A stretch of 64,000 nt of DNA from Ziziphus jujuba (GCF_031755915.1 NC_083390.1:12369001-12433000); one strand, 5' to 3'; positions 1 through 10,219 are shown, counted from the first letter of the stretch. Notes: generated from the sequence alone by a model not told the origin. Numbers and translations are program-made.

Positions 1-596
1 AATGTGATTAGGTTTAGGAAACCTAATTTGGTTACGTTTAGGAAACCTAATGTGGTTAGGTTTAGGAAACCTAATTTAGCTTCTAATTTCCTAATTTGAA
101 TGGTTTGTAATTCTTTGACCAATTCAACTCTAATAAATTAGGAAAGTAATTTAAAAACCTAATAAAAACTAAATTAGGAAAGTAAATAGGCAACATGCCA
201 AATTCCAATCAAAACATAAATAAAAATTAACATTTTCCTAATTATAAACTTTAGCCAATGCCATGTAGGTGCATATCATCCTCCACGTGGCAAAAGTGCC
301 ATGTCACCATATGATGCCACGTCACCATCCATGTCATCAAATCGTGCCACATCACCATATTGTTGGATTCCATACGTTAGGCTTTCTTTCATGTTGGCAT
401 CCTCTGTTCCAATCATATGGACCAATTTTGGTTCATTTTCAGTAATGACCTTGCTTCCTTGGGTTGTGAACACCTCTTGGATTAAACCATTTAGTGCTTC
501 TTTAAATCTTTTTGCTCTTCCCTGGTTATTGGTCCCGTAGAGATTTGCAGTGGCTCTGGACCCCATCTTTGGGTGCTCCTAGTCATGTCCTCATCA
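1..596 (-). repeat. Family A 3' LTR, partial
   Basis: The LTR edge is TGATGAGGAC (read on minus) ending at 596, right next to the polypurine tract. The first 78 bases hold units of the family A palindromic minisatellite. Positions 276-566 still encode, on minus, the LTR-borne tail that includes [17 protein letters not shown] frame change near 510-530 separates this tail from the pol frame. The rest of the LTR lies left of the window. Confidence 0.85.
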
Positions 597-1387
597 TTCC
601 CCTCCTCTTGAAAAGGATTTTTCCTCAAATCATCACCTGCACAAAAAGGAGACAAATCAGCGACATTAAAGGTAGCTCTTACATTGCACTCACCTGGAAG
701 ATCTGATTTATAAGCGTTGTCATCAATCCGCACTAGAACTCGAAAATGTTGATCCCCACGTGACATAAATTTTGAATTTTGTAGCTCTAGAAACCTCTTC
801 TTTCTCAACTGCAACAAAACCCAATCTCCTGGGTCAAACACTATCACAACAATTCCTAGACATACACGCTCATTTTGACAAAAATCACACTTTTTAATAT
901 TTGCAAATAATCTTTCTTTCCTAAGCATATCTAAAACTAATCTAAGATGCCCTACATGCTCTTCTAAACTCCTACTATGTACAAGGATATTATCAAAGTA
1001 CACAACCACAAATTTTCCAATGTATGCACGCAAAACATGATTCATAAGTCTCATGAAAGTACTAAGGGCATTAGTTAACCCAAATGGCATAACCAACCAC
1101 TCATACAAACCATACTTTATTTTAAATGGTTTTTTCCATTCATCACCCTCCTTCATGCGAATTTGATGATAACCACTCTTAAAATCAATTTTTGAAAACA
1201 CGCATGCACCATACAATTCATCAAGCATATCATCTAACCTAAGAATAGGGTGATGATATTTGATAGTTATATTGTTAATAGTCGTACAATCTACACACAT
1301 TCTCCATGTTCCATCTTTCTTAGGGACTAATAACACAGGGACAGCACATGGACTCATGCTCTCTCTAACATACCTCTTTTCAAGCAA
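491..1387 (-). CDS. RT fused to integrase C-terminus, family A (non-autonomous pol)
   Basis: A 298-residue open frame. Residues 1-180 are the palm and fingers of a Ty3/gypsy RT ([37 protein letters not shown]). The catalytic YxDD box reads YFDN at 130-133, so the second aspartate is lost. At about residue 180 RT jumps to [10 protein letters not shown], the integrase C-terminal domain, which continues to PFQEEGN at 258-264. RNase H and the integrase catalytic core are absent. The frame enters the 3' LTR at residue 264 and then goes out of phase. It is a retrotransposon remnant and not a host gene. Confidence 0.85.
   Translation of the reverse strand: MLEKRYVRESMSPCAVPVLLVPKKDGTWRMCVDCTTINNITIKYHHPILRLDDMLDELYGACVFSKIDFKSGYHQIRMKEGDEWKKPFKIKYGLYEWLVMPFGLTNALSTFMRLMNHVLRAYIGKFVVVYFDNILVHSRSLEEHVGHLRLVLDMLRKERLFANIKKCDFCQNERVCLGIVVIVFDPGDWVLLQLRKKRFLELQNSKFMSRGDQHFRVLVRIDDNAYKSDLPGECNVRATFNVADLSPFCAGDDLRKNPFQEEGNDEDMTRSTQRWGPEPLQISTGPITREEQKDLKKH
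597..610 (-). other. Polypurine tract of the family A element
   Basis: Read on minus this is CAAGAGGAGGGGAA, directly abutting the LTR start TGATG. It is the expected plus-strand priming site. It also encodes the QEEGN part of pol, so the tract lies inside the reading frame. The same arrangement recurs at every A and B 3' LTR in the window. Confidence 0.85.
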
Positions 1388-1392
1388 TTCAC

Positions 1393-2043
1393 TTACCTGC
1401 CTTTGAAGTTCCTTTGTCTCCTCTCGATTACTCCTATAAGCCGGCCGGTTTGGAATTGTTGATCCTGGAAAAAAAAATCAATTTGATGTTCGATCCCTCT
1501 AATTGGTGGTAATCCACTTGGAATTTCCTCGGGAAAGACATCATCGAACTGCTGCAAAAGAAAAACAATTGAACTAGGAAAAACAGATTCATCAGGGTTA
1601 GTTAAATGATTCATATATGCTTCTTCGTACATCATTACAATCATAGGCTTTCTAAAATAAAAAAGCTTTTTCAACTCACTTTGTTTTGCATAAAAAATCT
1701 CTTTTTTCTTCCCACTCTTTTTCTTTTCCTTTTCACTCACACTCTCATCCTCACCACTCTTTTTCTTCTCTTGGTGGTTGGATACAATTTGATTGTGTTG
1801 TTGTTCAGCTTCTCTTCACCTTTGTAAAGCCAATTGATCATCAAAAACTTGTTTAGGAGTCATCGGCATAAGCTTCACTAGTTCACCCTTGAAATTGAAG
1901 ACAACCTTATTAGTTCGATCATGATGATTAGTATCTCTATCAAATTGCCACGGACGTCCTAAAAGCAAATGACCAGCTTACATTGGTACCACATCACAAA
2001 TAACCTCATCTTTATAATCACCAATAGAGAATGCAATCTTCAC
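1393..2043 (-). pseudogene. Family A pol: end of protease, lysine-rich spacer and RT N-terminus
   Basis: On minus, 1745-2043 gives the protease C-terminal half (AFSIGDY, LLLGRPWQFDR-like) with a stop near 1978. The frame 1393-1740 then gives a Lys/Glu-rich spacer (MSEKEKKKSGKKKE), the RKPMIVMMY segment and the RT entry QQFDDVFPEEIPSGLPPIRG. An A-run near 1465-1475 shifts the frame just before RT, so spacer and RT are not continuous. Confidence 0.8.
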
Positions 2044-2418
2044 TTATCTATCCACCTTCAACTCTCCACAATCATTAAGCCATTGTAGCTTATATGATTC
2101 TGGATGCTTCATAGTGGGTAAACCTAGCTTTTCAACCATAGTAACACTAGCAACATTGGTACAACTTCCTCCATCAATAATCATACTACATACCTTATCC
2201 TTGACTTTGCACCTGGTATGAAAGATGTTCTCTCGTTGCACTTCCTTCTCATCTTTATACATAGTTAAAGCTCTTCTAGCAACCAATGACAAGTACCCTC
2301 CAACTGGATACTTATAATCTTCTTCATCTTCATCACCAATGTCCTCCAATGGTGGCATGGATTCATTGTCCGACTCTTCTTCTTCAGTTTCAATGTCTCC
2401 ACTTTCCCGAATCACCAC
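2044..2418 (-). pseudogene. Family A aspartic protease region
   Basis: The 124-residue frame starts with an acidic linker (ETEEEESDNESMPPLEDIGDEDEE). It continues with QRENIFHTRC and the protease active-site region MIIDGGSCTNV. The usual D-S/T-G is D-G-G here, which could weaken catalysis. It ends at a stop after ELKVDR. Its N-terminus abuts the zinc knuckle of gag, which carries its own stop. Confidence 0.8.
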
Positions 2419-3428
2419 GACCCTCTTATTAGGACATTGACTTGCAATATGACCCCTGCCTTAACATGTGAAGCACATGATATCTTGATTTCTAGTTGAA
2501 GATGAATCGGATTACTTGCTTGCTTAGATGAGGATGGTTCGACCTTAATTTTAAATTTAGGCCGTGTGGTGGCTTTATCTTCAAACTTGGGCTGATTTGG
2601 TTTCCATGTGGATGGGCTTGCTTTCCAAGTATGTTGAGTAATACTAGGTCTTGTGGTACCCCTCCTCTTGAGTTGTTTCTCTACTTTGATGGCCATGTGC
2701 AGCATCTCCTCAATCTCCACAAAATGGTGCAAGTCCACTTGATTTGCTATTTCCATATTCAAACCACCCAAGAAACGTGCCATTGTAGCCTTCCTATCCT
2801 CCTCAACATTAGCCCTCATCATAAGGGTTTCCATCTCCTTATAATAGTCCTCCACACTTCTATTTCCTTGAGATAAGATTTGTAATTTCTGAAAAATGCT
2901 CCTATAGTAATGGCTAGGTACAAAACGCTTCCTCATCAAAGCCTTCATCTCCTCCCATGTATCTATAGGTCTTTGTCCTGCTCGCCTCCTAGAAATTGAC
3001 TCTTTGTCCCACCATCCGACAGCATAGTCCATGAATTCAACAGCGGCTAATTTCACCTTTTTTGCCTCCGAGTAATTCTGACAATCAAATACCATCCCAA
3101 TCCTCTTCTCCCACTCGAGATATGCTTCTGGATCACTTTTACCTTGGAATAATGGTATTTTAATCTTAATTCCTCCATAGTGACTGCCTCGGTCTAACCT
3201 TTCTCTCCCATGGAGTTGGTTGGTTCCCAAACCAATGTCCATGAACAAACTTTTGTGGAGGTTGTGGCTGCGGTGTTTGGATTGATGATTCCATCCTATC
3301 CAACCTATCATGGATCTACCCCATCTCCAATCGTAGTGAAGTTCTCCCACCATGGCTTGAATGTATAACTTCGGATCAACCACACCTGGAGCTTCATCCA
3401 TGCTTTCTTTGCTTTTGTCTTGTGACAT
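2412..3428 (-). CDS. Family A Gag (capsid/nucleocapsid)
   Basis: Start chosen at the ATG of MSQDKSKESMDE at 3428, which is conserved in the other A copies. The retrotransposon gag domain is recognisable by GKSDPEAYLEWEKRI, KVKLAAVEF, WEEMKALMRKRFVPSHYYRS and LSQGNRSVEDYYKEME. Residues after MVGELH are out of register with other copies, so a local frame change is likely there. The CCHC knuckle near 2430-2480 (CFTC, GHIASQC) contains a TAA and lies in another frame, so nucleocapsid is broken. Confidence 0.82.
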   Translation of the reverse strand: MSQDKSKESMDEAPGVVDPKLYIQAMVGELHYDWRWGRSMIGWIGWNHQSKHRSHNLHKSLFMDIGLGTNQLHGRERLDRGSHYGGIKIKIPLFQGKSDPEAYLEWEKRIGMVFDCQNYSEAKKVKLAAVEFMDYAVGWWDKESISRRRAGQRPIDTWEEMKALMRKRFVPSHYYRSIFQKLQILSQGNRSVEDYYKEMETLMMRANVEEDRKATMARFLGGLNMEIANQVDLHHFVEIEEMLHMAIKVEKQLKRRGTTRPSITQHTWKASPSTWKPNQPKFEDKATTRPKFKIKVEPSSSKQASNPIHLQLEIKISCASHVKAGVILQVNVLIRGSW

Positions 3429-4256
3429 GATTTTTCTGCAAAATTTGTTAGTAAAAAAGAAAGGCCTCACAACACTCCCTCACGTGTCTCACTCAAATTC
3501 AAGGTCACTCGTGTTTGTACTCTAGTTATAGTTCGGCTTTTACCCTCTATAATTCTCACCTCTCTTGCCTTTTACCTCTCTAGTAATTCTGTTTGGTTTT
3601 TTGTAAACTAATTTCAAACTAAAACAAACTAGCAAGTAACGATCCAATTAGTCCTACCAAATAGTTATGAAAATAAGGCTACAAGACAAATAGAATGAAA
3701 AGTAACAAGAAAAAAGACAACGATGAAAGCTCAACAAGAAATTTAGCGAGAACAAAAGAAACTAGAATGTGAGGAACAAATTGGAATGAGATTTACAAAA
3801 TGGAATTAGTGAATATTCAACAAACCTTATCTTCGGTATTGATTTTGGCTTGTTTTTTATGCTCCTCAAATCAGCTAAAAAGAAAAATTTCACTACCTGG
3901 TTTCTCTTGAAATCTCAATAATTCAATGCCACAAACCACAAGAACAATATTTTTTATTTTTTATTTTTTTTATTTTTTCTTTTTTCACTCATAAAACATA
4001 AAACAATTGCAATAGCAAAGATCAATACCAAAAATCACAATTCCACGCCAAACACGTGGCCTCCAACAAAAACAAAAGTGCAGTTTTTTTTTTTTTTTTT
4101 TTTTAAGATGCAAACCATGTATGATGATAGAAGCAACCTCAACCTAATGCTAAGACTGTAGAATAATAATAAAAAAAAACCAAGAAAAACAATGAAAAAA
4201 AAGAAAAGAAATAGATAGATCAAACCTGTAATTAGAAACTATCTCTTATACCAAAT
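3429..4256 (-). other. Family A leader and primer binding site
   Basis: This is the stretch between the gag ATG and the 5' LTR, with no gene. The primer site is at about 4240-4254; on minus it reads TGGTATAAGAGATAG, a decayed version of TGGTATCAGAGCC that matches plant initiator-Met tRNA. Just before the gag ATG the sequence has CTAAC and TTTTGCAG, which looks like an intron 3' end, but no splicing can be shown. A T/A homopolymer run lies near 4085-4104. Confidence 0.7.
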
Positions 4257-5644
4257 TGATACGAACCTAGAACGACCTGCCTCTAAACTCGTAACAAAGA
4301 TTGAATTAGACCGTCTAATTACAAGTTATCAATGGAAGACCTCGATCCGTTACCTATGTTTGAGGTAAGAACCTTAGTATGGTGAAGATGCCACAATTGG
4401 GTGCAGAATAACCTATTGATAAGTCGAATTTGAACTCCACAAACAAAGTTTGAAAAAGTTCGATATAGTTCTTAGAGAACCAAGAGAATCACTCACTTTG
4501 GATCAAAATTGTAATCTCCCCTTTATTCATGACTTATGTGCCTTTAAATCGGCAAACTAAATTATAAAGCTTTCCTAAATTTGCTAGAAGTAAAGGTGGA
4601 ATAATAATGGATGAAAATTAGGTGTACGAAACCTAATTTTGATAGGTTTAGGAAACCTAATGTGATTAGGTTTAGAAAACCTAATTTGGTTAGGTTTAGA
4701 AAACCTAATGTGGTTAGGTTTAGGAAACCTTAGCTCCTAGTTTCCTAATTTGAATGGCCTTTAATTCTTTGACCAATTCAACTCTAATAAAATAAAGAAA
4801 GTAATTTAAAAACCTAATAAAAACTAAATTAGGATAGTAAATAGGCAACATACAAAATCCAATTAAAACATAAATAAAAATTAACATTTTCCTAATTATA
4901 AAATTTGGCCAATGCCATGTAGGCGCATGTCATTGTTAGGTCTAAAATATTGATGATTTTATTATACCATATTTATAGCTTAATATTTGTTAATTTGTGT
5001 TAATTTGTTATGGAAAGATACTTAATTATGTATTTTTCTTAATCTAGGTAAAAGAAGAAGAATTTTAAGAAAACAACCATAAAAATGGATTTCTTGGGTC
5101 GAATTATGGTGGGAAACAAGATTTCAGCTCGAACGGACTAAGCATTAAAAAGATTCCAAAAAGATACCTTGAAGATTCCATAAAGATTCTATCGAGAATT
5201 TCATGGTGGAAGTGGATGTCATATGAATCATCAAGATCTGAGGATTTCAAATGTCTCGTTAGTTTTGGATTTCGAGGTACGAGCAAAGAGTTATCATCAT
5301 TTAAAGTTTGGAATTTATAAAAAGGAATATTCTAGTTAAATCTCCACCATTGATCAAAAGAGGGAATCAAGGCAATTTGAGGGCCAAGATAAAAACAAGT
5401 GGTAATAATTGATTAATTTATCATTAATGAGGCACATGTCATGTCACATGCTTCATTAAGGGTAAATTATACTAATTAACTATTTTTTTCGGAGGAATTA
5501 GATAAAAGGAAAGTAGTAGAGAGCAAGTAATATCAAGTTTCCTTTTTACACATGAAATTCGTCCAACCCTTTTCATGGCCTAAAAAAGGTATCTTCCAAG
5601 ACTCCCACATTGAAAATAAAGAGAGAAAAAGATTCCCAAGGTCC

Positions 5645-5654
5645 TATATATATA
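5645..5654 (+). promoter_or_regulatory. TATA box of family C LTR
   Basis: TATATATATA is followed by AGCCCCCACCACATTG. It is the likely LTR promoter. The same motif is in the copy at 31800-31809, but the copy at 22546-24184 has lost this block. Confidence 0.5.
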
Positions 5655-5979
5655 GCCCCCACCACATTGAAGGAAGATATACAAGTTTAGAGAATTATTT
5701 AAGAGCTTTTAGGAGGCTTAAATAGAAACAAACCAAATTTTGGGAGTTTCTAAGATTCTCTTAAGAGTTTTAAAGTTTTAGAGTTTTAGAAGATCAATTA
5801 GAGAGCTTGGAGGAGGCAGAGAGACGTGGGCTTGCTTGGAGAAGAAGGCTACGACTTTGAGAGCTCTTGGAGGAGAATTTCTTCAATAGTTTTTATTCTC
5901 TTTTCCTTTCTCTTTAATTGTGAATCTTATTATTTTTAATAATTATGGATGTTGAAATTATTTTTACCATGAGCTAATT

Positions 5980-6016
5980 TTCATAGCTAGGGCTATGATG
6001 TAGCCCTAACTATGAA
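5980..6016 (+). other. Conserved stem-loop in family C LTR
   Basis: Arms TTCATAG-C-TAGGGCTA and TAGCCCTA-A-CTATGAA (16 bases each, one mismatch) enclose the loop TGATG. The hairpin is repeated at 32143-32179 and, with several changes, near 23500-23538. Confidence 0.7.
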
Positions 6017-7325
6017 GGTTTAATTATTTTAATATATGTTGAGTTTTATTTAATTAGTAATATGTTTTGTTAATAAATCATTGGTATACTTAATGCTTTC
6101 ATAGGCCGGAAGGAATGAATGATTTTAATAATATTTGAGCTTGGAAAAGGATAATATTATGGATCTCCAATGATTTACATGAATGCATAATTGATTGGAA
6201 AATATGAATTTGCATGATTTAATTTATAGGTCGGAAGGAATAAATTAGGTTATGTGAATATTATCAATTGTGAGTGGAAACTACTTTTGATTAATTTTGT
6301 GATTAAATGTGGTCAACAAAATTACTAGTTAATTAAATTCACATATTTAAGTAATTAAATTGGAAGAGTTAGTGGTGAAATCAAATACCCTAGTATTCAT
6401 AATTATTCTCTCTCTTACTTGAAATTGATCTAATTTTAATTGATTGCTTTTGTTTAATTTAGTTTATTTAGTTTTCAATTGCCATCTTAAATTTTAGTTC
6501 AAATATTGTCAAAACCTAATTATCTTTGGTACTTAATACTTAATCCCTTGGGTACGACAACCCTATTTTTCCACTTTATTACTTGAAAACGATTCGTGCA
6601 CTTGCGAGTTGATTTTACACATCAGTCATCCTTCATGTGGCGAAAGTGCGATGGCGCCATATGATGCCACGTCACCATCCATGTCATCAACTCGTGCCAC
6701 ATCACCATATTGTTGGATTCCATGGGTTAGGCTTTCTTTCATGTTGGCATCCTCTGTTCCGATCATATGGACCAATTTTTGTTCATCTTCAGTAATGAAC
6801 TTGCTTCCTTGGGATGCGAACACCTCTTGGATTAAACCATTTAGTGCTTCTTTAAATTTCTTTGCTGTTGCCCTGGTTATTGGTCTCGTAGAGATTTGAA
6901 GTGGCTTTGGACTCCATCTTTGGGTGCTCCTAGTCATGTCCTCATCATCCAAACTGGGTGGCATAACATTAGTAACCAAATAATTAACAATGTCAGCATA
7001 CCAAGGTACAACAAACACATCATCAACCCTAAACATTCTCTCATCTGAAAAAGACTCTTCCATGTCTCTTTCTTCTTTTTCCTCACTCCATTCCAACCTA
7101 GACAAGTGATCGGCTACTTGTTTTTCTACTCCTTTTTTATCCAAAATTTTTAAATCAAACTCTTGAAGTGACAAAACCCATCTAATTAACCTAGGTTTAG
7201 ACTTTTTTACTCATAAGGTACTTAATTGCACTATGATCGGTATAGACAATGATCTTAGAACTTAACAAATATGCTCTAAACTTATCAAAAGCAAAGACAG
7301 TGGCAAGCGTATCTTTCTCAGTAGT

Positions 7326-8444
7326 TGATACGAATACGCCCGAACCTGCTCAACCGACAACCTGCTAGGATGCCGACCCGATACAGATGAAGACCGAGCC
7401 AATCACTAGAGCTCAAGCTAAGAAGTTTAAGGACAGTATTGCTGCTTTTATCCAGGGAATAATTCATACGCAAAAGAGCTTGTCCATATCCGAAGAGCCA
7501 GGACCTATCCTAAGCATACAAGTGATGGAGGCCGATATGGATCCATGTAGTGATTTTGGTACAAATATGCACACCGAGCAGCATGAAATGCTTCCAACTC
7601 TTTATGGATTCAATACATATGTCTAAGAGGATATGGAATCAAGTCAAGCCAGCTTCAAAGGCATTCAAAAAGGGTTTGTACAGACAGCTTCAAATTTGGC
7701 TTGTTTTTACTATATTTTGTGCTATCTTTACTGTATATTGCTGAGTTGGCTTTTTCTCTTTCCTCCAAGTAAGGGCAATGTGTGGGACTCTATAATAAGC
7801 TTATTTGGCATCCTAAAAAGCATATAGAAGCTGATTTGGAACTCAAAGAGGTTAAAGATTGGTCAAAGTCAACTTAATCAAAAAGCTAGTATTTTAGTTT
7901 CCTAATTTGATTCTACATTTTGTTTTAGGAAATTAGTCTTTTATTTTGATTTTTATTTATTTATTTTTTGGAAAATAAGTTTAGGAAAGTTATTATTTTA
8001 GTATTTCAGCTGTAAATTAATTAATTCCTAATTCAAAATAAAGGAATTAATTAATCCAAATTAGTTTAGGAAACTAGGAAAAATTAGGCACTTTCCTTTT
8101 CTCTACTTTCTCTTTCTCCACACTTTGAGTCTGGTTTTGAATTAATTTTTTTAGGGTTTTTGCTTTGTAATCTTAGCCTATTTAAAGGCTTATTTTCAAT
8201 GAGAAATTAAGCTTGAATTTTATACAGAAAATTATTTGTGAAATTGAATTCTCTTTGTTCTTTTGAACACCTAAAATACCATTATTGAATTCTCTTCCAC
8301 CAGCTATTGTGGCGTCTTCATTATATATCAAGGTTTCTAATTACAGCTTGGTTAGGGGTCAAAATAACCATTAGAACTTGAGCATATTTAAATCTGGGTT
8401 AATATAATACTCGTTTAGGAGCAGGTCGTCCTAGGTTCATATCA
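7326..8444 (+). mobile_element. Family B solo LTR in family D
   Basis: It runs from TGATACGAATACGCCCG to GGTTCATATCA with the 5-bp duplication GTAGT on both sides (7321-7325, 8445-8449). The first 300 bases encode the LTR-borne tail (KTEPITRAQAKKFKDSIAAF). A TATA box CCTATTTAAAG is at about 8178-8188. The start sequence differs from other B1 LTRs by several bases. Confidence 0.9.
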
Positions 8445-8495
8445 GTAGTAGCATAATATGCAGTTTTTTTTGTCTTTCTTTTGTCCCCAAACAAC

Positions 8496-8996
8496 TCATA
8501 TATCACAATCACTAGGATCGTACATAATTTCAAAAGGTAGATTCCAATTAGGAGCACACATAATGGGAGGACATATTAATTTTTCTTTTAAAAGATTAAA
8601 AGCATGCATGCATTCATCAGCAAAAACAAAGGGAACATCTTTATTCAACAAGTTACAAAGAAAACTCCTAATACCTTTTATTGAAGTTGGTGGAGGCAAT
8701 TTCTCTATAACTTCTATTTTAGCTTTACCTACCTCAATTCCCCTTTTAAAAATCTTATGACCTAAAACTATGCCCTCTTGAACCACAAAGTGACATTCTT
8801 CCCAATTAAACACAAGATTAGTTTCTTTACTCCTTAGGAGAACCCTAGACAAATTTTTCAAGCAAGAAGTAAAAGAATCACCAAACACACTAAAATCATC
8901 CATAAAAATTTCAATGATATCTTTTACCATATTCGAAAAAATGGACATCATACACCTTTGAAAGGTCGCAGGTGCATTGCATAAACCAAAAGGCAT
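8496..8996 (-). CDS. Family D RT palm to RNase H entry, open segment
   Basis: A 166-residue open stretch. MPFGLCNAPATFQRCM begins at residue 1 and the catalytic FMDD is at about residues 31-34. This is followed by the thumb (VLGHKI, IEVIEKLPPPTSIKGIRSFL) and the start of RNase H (FEIMYDPSDCDI). It is one piece of a larger broken pol and has no start codon of its own. Confidence 0.8.
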   Translation of the reverse strand: MPFGLCNAPATFQRCMMSIFSNMVKDIIEIFMDDFSVFGDSFTSCLKNLSRVLLRSKETNLVFNWEECHFVVQEGIVLGHKIFKRGIEVGKAKIEVIEKLPPPTSIKGIRSFLCNLLNKDVPFVFADECMHAFNLLKEKLICPPIMCAPNWNLPFEIMYDPSDCDI

Positions 8997-9044
8997 CCTT
9001 CTATAGGCAAAAGTTCCATAGGGACAAGTAAAAGTAGTCTTTTC

Positions 9045-9269
9045 TTAATTGTCGGGGGCAATAGCTATTTGATTGTAACCGTTATAACCATCTAGAAAAC
9101 AATAATATTCCTTACCAGCTAACCTTTCTAACATTTGATCAATGAATGGCAAAGGAAAATGGTCTTTTCTAGTGGCCTTATTAAGCTTCCTGTAATCAAT
9201 ACACACTCTCCACCCAGTAACTAACCTAATTGGAATAACCTCACTCTTATCATTCTCCTGCATAGTCAT
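9045..9269 (-). pseudogene. Family D RT fingers segment
   Basis: A 74-residue stretch with TGWRVCIDYRKLNKATRKDH, PFIDQMLERLAG and the first catalytic aspartate area YYCFLDGYNGYNQIAIAPDN. A stop separates it from the palm segment at 8496-8996. Upstream, on minus, 9270-9469 continues the RT N-terminus in broken form (PIKVVPKKGG). Confidence 0.8.
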
Positions 9270-10078
9270 CCCACCTTTCTTAGGAACTACTTTAATAGGA
9301 CTTACCCAATTACTATCCGAAATACAATAGATAATCCCGGCATCTAAAAGTTTTAAATCTCACCACGAACAACTTCCTTAAGAATAGGATTAAGTCTTCG
9401 TTGATGTTTTACAGTTGGTTTATGATCTTTCTCCATAAGTATTTTGTACATACAAATAGATGGGCTAATTGATGAGGACATGACCAAGAGCCCTTCAAAA
9501 TGGAGCCTAGATCCACTTCAAATGTCTATAGGACCCATAACCCGAGCACGAGCAAAGAGATTGAAAGAGGCACTAAATGGTTTAATCTAGGAGGTGTTAA
9601 CAACCCAAGGAAGCAAGTTCATTAGTGAAGATGAACTAACATTGGTCCATATGATTGGGATGGTGGATGCCAACATGAAAGAGAGTTTAACGCATGGACT
9701 TCTACAACATGGTGCTGTGGCATCATATGGTGACATGGCATCCAACTAAGCTTGGCCAAATTTTATATTTAGGAAAATATTAATTTTTATTTATGTTTTG
9801 ATTGGATTTTGGCATGTTGCCTATTTACTTTCCTAATTTAGTTTTTATTAGGTTTTTAAATTACTTTCCTAATTTTATTGGAGTTGAATTGGTCAAAGAA
9901 TTAAAGACCATTCAAATTAGAAAACTAGGAGCTAAATTAGGTTTCTTAAACCTAATCACATAAGGTTTCCTTTCCTAATTTAGTTTTTATTAGGTTTTTA
10001 AATTAATTTCCTAATTTTATTAGAGTTGAATTGGTCAAAGAATTAAAGGCCATTCAAATTAGGAAACTAGGAGCTAAA

Positions 10079-10219
10079 TTAGGTTTCCTAAACCTAACCA
10101 CATTAGGTTTCCTAAACCTAACCACATTTGGTTTCCTAAACCTAATTACATTATGTTTCCTAAACCTATCAAAATTAGGTGTCCTAAACCTATCAAAATT
10201 AGGTTTCCTAAACCTAATT
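10079..10219 (+). repeat. Palindromic minisatellite in family A LTR
   Basis: About six units of roughly 24 bp. Each contains the inverted repeat TTAGGTTTCCTAAACCTAA (8-bp arms around 3 bases) plus a short variable spacer such as CCACA or TCAAAA. Unit number differs between LTR copies (about 3 to 7). Confidence 0.85.

Larger units (their letters stand above)
4934..6624 (+). mobile_element. Family C solo LTR (Athila/Tat-like), 1.69 kb
   Basis: It starts TGTTAGGTCTAAAATATTG and ends GATTTTACACATCA. It is flanked by the perfect 5-bp duplication GTCAT (4929-4933 and 6625-6629), proving insertion into the A LTR. There is no internal region, so this is a solo LTR left by recombination. Orientation is set by the fragment at 60123, where the same 3' end is followed by a tRNA-Asp-like primer site. 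No coding capacity is seen. Confidence 0.92.
1..6947 (-). mobile_element. Family A Ty3/gypsy (CRM-like) element, minus, 5' part of window
   Basis: This is a non-autonomous chromovirus-type retrotransposon read on the minus strand. From right to left it holds a 5' LTR (4257-6947), primer site, leader, gag, protease, RT fused to the integrase C-terminus, polypurine tract and a 3' LTR cut by the window edge. RNase H and the integrase core are missing. A family C solo LTR sits inside the 5' LTR. On its right it has been inserted into the family D remnant. Family assignment is from RT motifs and the tRNA-Met-like primer site. The CRM clade is an inference from those motifs. Confidence 0.88.
4257..6947 (-). 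repeat. Family A 5' LTR split by a family C solo LTR
   Basis: On minus it runs from TGATGAGGAC (right edge 6947) to GGTTCGTATCA (left edge 4257). The C solo LTR at 4934-6624 divides it. The 6630-6947 part encodes the tail [18 protein letters not shown]. By chance of insertion this tail is in frame with the family D RNase H at 6948-7174, giving a 182-residue open frame (6626-7174). The palindromic minisatellite is at 4619-4733. Confidence 0.87.
6948..9469 (-). pseudogene. Family D Athila/Tat-like pol remnant (RT-RNase H)
   Basis: On minus, from 9469 down, it reads an RT N-terminal segment (KPTVKHQRRLNPILKEVV), RT (CIDYRKLNKATRKDHFPLPF, then FMDDFSVFG) and RNase H ([36 protein letters not shown]). 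These motifs belong to the Athila/Tat side of Ty3/gypsy, not to chromoviruses. Stops and frameshifts are many, and a small deletion joins CYY to TTEK. A B solo LTR interrupts it at 7326-8444, and A elements truncate it on both sides. Protease, gag and integrase are absent. Confidence 0.85.

Noticed and set aside
1606..1827. Plus-strand frame of 73 residues over the spacer
   Set aside because: It is the reverse of the Lys/Glu-rich pol spacer; the same shadow recurs at 13644-13865 and 63414-63623 with the real frame on the other strand.
3429..3480. Intron 3' end before family A gag
   Set aside because: CTAAC plus TTTTGCAG fits a plant acceptor site, but no donor or transcript evidence can be shown, so it is mentioned only as a note.
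10079..10219. Interstitial telomere sequence
   Set aside because: The unit lacks the TTTAGGG repeat; it is a longer palindromic unit confined to family A LTRs.
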